Source: Plantago elongata
Lineage: Eukaryota > Streptophyta > Magnoliopsida > Lamiales > Plantaginaceae
Assembly (NCBI GenBank): GCA_036897095.1
Contig: JAYMSP010000004.1
Location: forward strand, 87,079 to 151,078
Length of the DNA: 64,000 nt
Direction: 5' to 3'
The notes under the pieces are model-generated. The model ran no database searches. It saw only the letters and a list, made by a program, of their open reading frames with translations, and was not told the DNA's origin. The position numbers were made by a program, and so were the translations under genes. This document shows, one piece after another, positions 61,332 through 64,000 of the stretch. Position 1 is the first letter of the stretch. The number at the start of each line of letters is the position of its first letter.

Positions 61332-62801
61332 CCCATTTAGAAACAAGTCGTTGAACTCTCCAACCCTAAAAACATATACCAAGACGATGGGATGGTCAGT
61401 CAGTGGTATGTATCATTCTAAAGAGTCAAGTTTCAATCGGTTATCAGAGTAAAGCAGTCTAGAACTAGTTGGTGGCAGATGTCGCGATTGAGTTTTCATG
61501 AAGTGATTTTTATCCAAAATGATGAAGAATTATTCTTCATATAGAATTCAATTATTTGATTTATCATTGATTTTATATGTAACATACTATGTGATATAAT
61601 ATTAAATTCTCAGAAAAAAAAATCTATAAAATAAATGATCATAACATACTTACTTCCAACTGTTATGTTAGTCTCACCGACCACTATTTCTTCGCTATTT
61701 TCATATTATTAAGTTGTGTGATCTTCCCCTTAAAAAGGCTTTGATAATGTGAAAGAATTATATGATTTATATGTTGTTTAAATGACCTTTTCATAAGTTA
61801 TGTGAGTATTTTTACATGCCCCCTCACAAATAGGTTGCAGTTAATCGTATCTACACGTGAAATCAATGAAAATCTTTTATCAAGTCAGAATCATCAGCGG
61901 TTGGGCAACCATCATCAACTTTTGTTTGATATGATCCCACATTATATCGGACCATCTTCCCCTTAAAAAAAAATTATTAAGGGAAGGTGGTAATTTACAT
62001 GATCTTCTTACAATTAATGTGGAATATTTTAACACATATCATTGTTACTCTTTCACTAAAATACACACATTACGTGTCTAATTGTACGATAACACAGTCA
62101 CTACATTTTTCAATACTTACATCAAATAATTACATACTTTTTAGGTTTACTAACTTTTTCTAAATGAATACAAAACAAGGTGGGATTAGTGTGTAGCATA
62201 GTTGCTAGTTGGTGTGTAATTGAATCCAATTACAGACTAAAACAATGGCTACAATTTGGTAGCTTATAAATGATTTAAAAAATAAATAAATTATTATTCA
62301 TCAAATTTTATATTTATTATAGTAATAAAAGTACTATTTCACTCATGTGAAAAATCAAGTTATCATGTTAAAACCTTATATTAAAATATTATGTCATGCC
62401 ACCTATAAACTTTTCCTATTTTTTTACCACAAGTAAAAGTACATATAGGGGCAGATTGATAGAAAACACAACGTATAGGGGCAGAAATTGAAATGTTTCA
62501 TTATTTAAAGACAGGCCCTTTTACTAAACAACCGCGTACGTAATAGTGCGCCCCAACCTTGGCGATCTTGCTGGTGAGGGCCCACGCGGAAGTAAAGCGG
62601 AGGACAGTAGTAATTATAATATGGGGTCGTAGGACCCACATTAATCCGATTCAGCATGGTGTTATGTACCAACCAAACATATTAATGGATCAAAATTCAT
62701 AACATATCCAATCATGTTCATATTTTTCTCCTTCCCTACAATTTTTTGAAATTTGTGAGTCATCTTGCATCAATAATAGTTGCAGATATTTTCAATATGA
62801 C
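61332..62801. other. AT-rich intergenic, no gene seen
   Basis: No gene is supported. A small repeat of TATAGGGGCAGA occurs near 62445-62485. Confidence 0.4.
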
Positions 62802-62905
62802 CTCAACTATATTTTCAATATGACCTAGGGGCAACGACTCCCCCTTTAAAGGGCTCAACTATATTTTCAATATGACCTAGGGGCAACGACTCCACCTTTA
62901 AAGGG
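62802..62905 (+). repeat. 52-bp tandem duplication next to a MITE
   Basis: CTCAACTATATTTTCAATAT plus GACCTAGGGGCAACGACTCC and CTTTAAAGGG occurs at 62802-62853 and 62854-62905, differing by about one base. The second copy runs into the left end of the Tourist-like element. Confidence 0.85.
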
Positions 62906-63154
62906 CTGATTGACATGCGATTTAAATATCCCGATTTAAATGTCTGAATAGTAATCGGAATTGTAGTGGAATTGTTAAAATTGTGTTTGGTATAGAATTG
63001 TAATTGGATATGGTATTATAGGTTTGTTATATAGTTAGAGAAAAATGTTGCTACTGTAGAGACATTTCGATCTTCGGCATTTAAATGTCACAACAAACAC
63101 AAAATCTCCGAGTAGCATCCAAACGGGCATTTGGATGCTACTCCAATCAGCCCC
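62902..63154. mobile_element. Tourist-like MITE, 253 bp
   Basis: Ends AGGGCTGATTG and CAATCAGCCCC are inverted repeats flanked by TAA on both sides (62899-62901, 63155-63157). This is the 3-bp target duplication of PIF/Harbinger-type MITEs. A truncated relative lies at 42213-42416. Confidence 0.65.
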
Positions 63155-63238
63155 TAACCCATTGTAGCAATACAAATATTTTGGGGTGATTATCAAACCG
63201 AACAAATTGTACATGGAAGTTTATTGAAAATATTTTGG

Positions 63239-63338
63239 AATTTAGCTGAAATTGTATTTGACATGTGATTGAAATAGAAGATATTAAATCTTAATTTCTC
63301 CTATTTCAATCTCATATCAAATACAATTTCATCTAAAT
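63239..63338. repeat. Short inverted repeat (hairpin, arms about 42 bp)
   Basis: The left arm TGAAATTGTATTTGACATGT plus GATTGAAATAG pairs with the right arm CTATTTCAATCTCATATCAA plus ATACAATTTCA, with a loop of about 15 bp. It may be a tiny MITE or a MITE end. Confidence 0.7.
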
Positions 63339-63354
63339 CCATTCAAATGTCCAT

Positions 63355-63969
63355 TACAATGCTATGTCACTTGGATATTAAATTGTATTCTATTATAATA
63401 CTTGTTTATAATTGTGATCAAAATCGTGAATGAGGGTGGTGGGGCCTTCATGGAAAATGTAGTATTGTAATTATGCCGGACCATTATTATCTAGGGTAGG
63501 TAAGCACATAGTCCCACGAACTACAGTATATACACAGTACTCCTATATATAAATTAATTGAGATAATTGGTTGGCGGTGATTTAAGATTTTATAATCCTT
63601 AAAACCTATCATGTTATTATTAAGTGGGAGGTAGATGGGTTATACTATATCATATTCTCAAATCACATGACATTGAATTTTAGACCAGACATGGACGCAA
63701 TGGCAAAAAGGGTCATGTTCATATTGCCATTCGGAGGCTTTTATATGGAAAGAAAGGTAACGATCTCTATCGCAAACATTGCTCTTCCTTTAAGCTTGTA
63801 TTTGCTTACTACCCTACTTAATGAAGGTGGAATTAGATTTTGCATATGTAAACGGTCACACTCAAAAGTGTCATAAAAGTTGTACATTTGTAATTTTGCA
63901 ATGTTTAGGTCGATTAGGATTGTTTTATATAATTTTGATAATTACAGTTATCAATAGAATATTTTTAAA

Positions 63970-64000
<31 letters not shown>
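63355..64000. other. Intergenic to the window edge, ending in (AT)n
   Basis: No supported gene. The window ends within an (AT)n microsatellite from about 63974. Confidence 0.4.

Noticed and set aside
1-64000. CRISPR array, operon or bacterial defence system
   Set aside because: Intron-rich plant nuclear sequence. No regularly spaced direct repeats with unique spacers and no prokaryotic gene organisation.

Overview
This is a stretch of plant nuclear DNA, AT-rich and intron-rich. The genes identify a dicot, and an asterid is a reasonable guess, but the species is not readable from the sequence. Evidence for a plant comes from the gene set: a two-exon CULLIN3, an HVA22 protein, a PKS-type phytochrome kinase substrate, a PMT-type methyltransferase, a sphingoid base hydroxylase and a 20S proteasome beta-5 subunit. 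Helitrons, MITEs, LINEs, a SINE and an LTR-retroelement relic lie between them.

Layout. 0.9-3.0 kb (-): an F-box/DUF295 locus in two parts, probably broken. 3.95-6.67 kb (+): proteasome beta-5, seven exons. 7.55-8.34 kb (-): HVA22-like, four exons. 9.9-12.7 kb and 19.5-22.4 kb (-): two intact paralogous double-MATH genes, six exons each. They form a tandem duplication, now separated by a LINE relic (12.96-17.33 kb) and a Ty3/gypsy relic with an LTR (17.33-18.72 kb). 22.8-28.0 kb: a Helitron, a proline-rich secreted protein with repeated C-terminal units (25.75-26.42 kb, -), a second Helitron 3' end and a LINE 3' end. 28.7-29.0 kb: a 118-bp tandem repeat. 31.1-36.4 kb (+): CUL3. 37.3-40.3 kb (-): HAD-family hydrolase, nine exons, with a young SINE in an intron. 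42.8-44.0 kb (+): a frameshifted relic resembling a plant negative-strand RNA virus nucleocapsid gene, with a host-like splice acceptor at its 5' edge. 48.1-51.2 kb (+): sphinganine C4-hydroxylase. 53.8-54.9 kb (-): PKS-like protein. 56.3-59.3 kb (-): PMT methyltransferase, six coding exons plus a 5'UTR intron. 60.5-61.3 kb: an approximately 0.8-kb foldback element. 62.8-63.3 kb: small MITEs and inverted repeats.

The genes do not form a pathway. They are ordinary, independently transcribed plant genes. CUL3, the MATH proteins, the F-box locus and the proteasome subunit all touch ubiquitin-dependent proteolysis as families, but nothing in the sequence links them functionally. The least ordinary items are the nucleocapsid-like relic, the repeat-containing secreted precursor, the 63-bp in-frame duplication that gives one MATH paralogue two candidate splice acceptors, and the SINE that shares its 3' tail with a LINE end 10 kb away. 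Exon models were drawn by eye from GT/AG sites, phase and remembered family alignments. No search was run.
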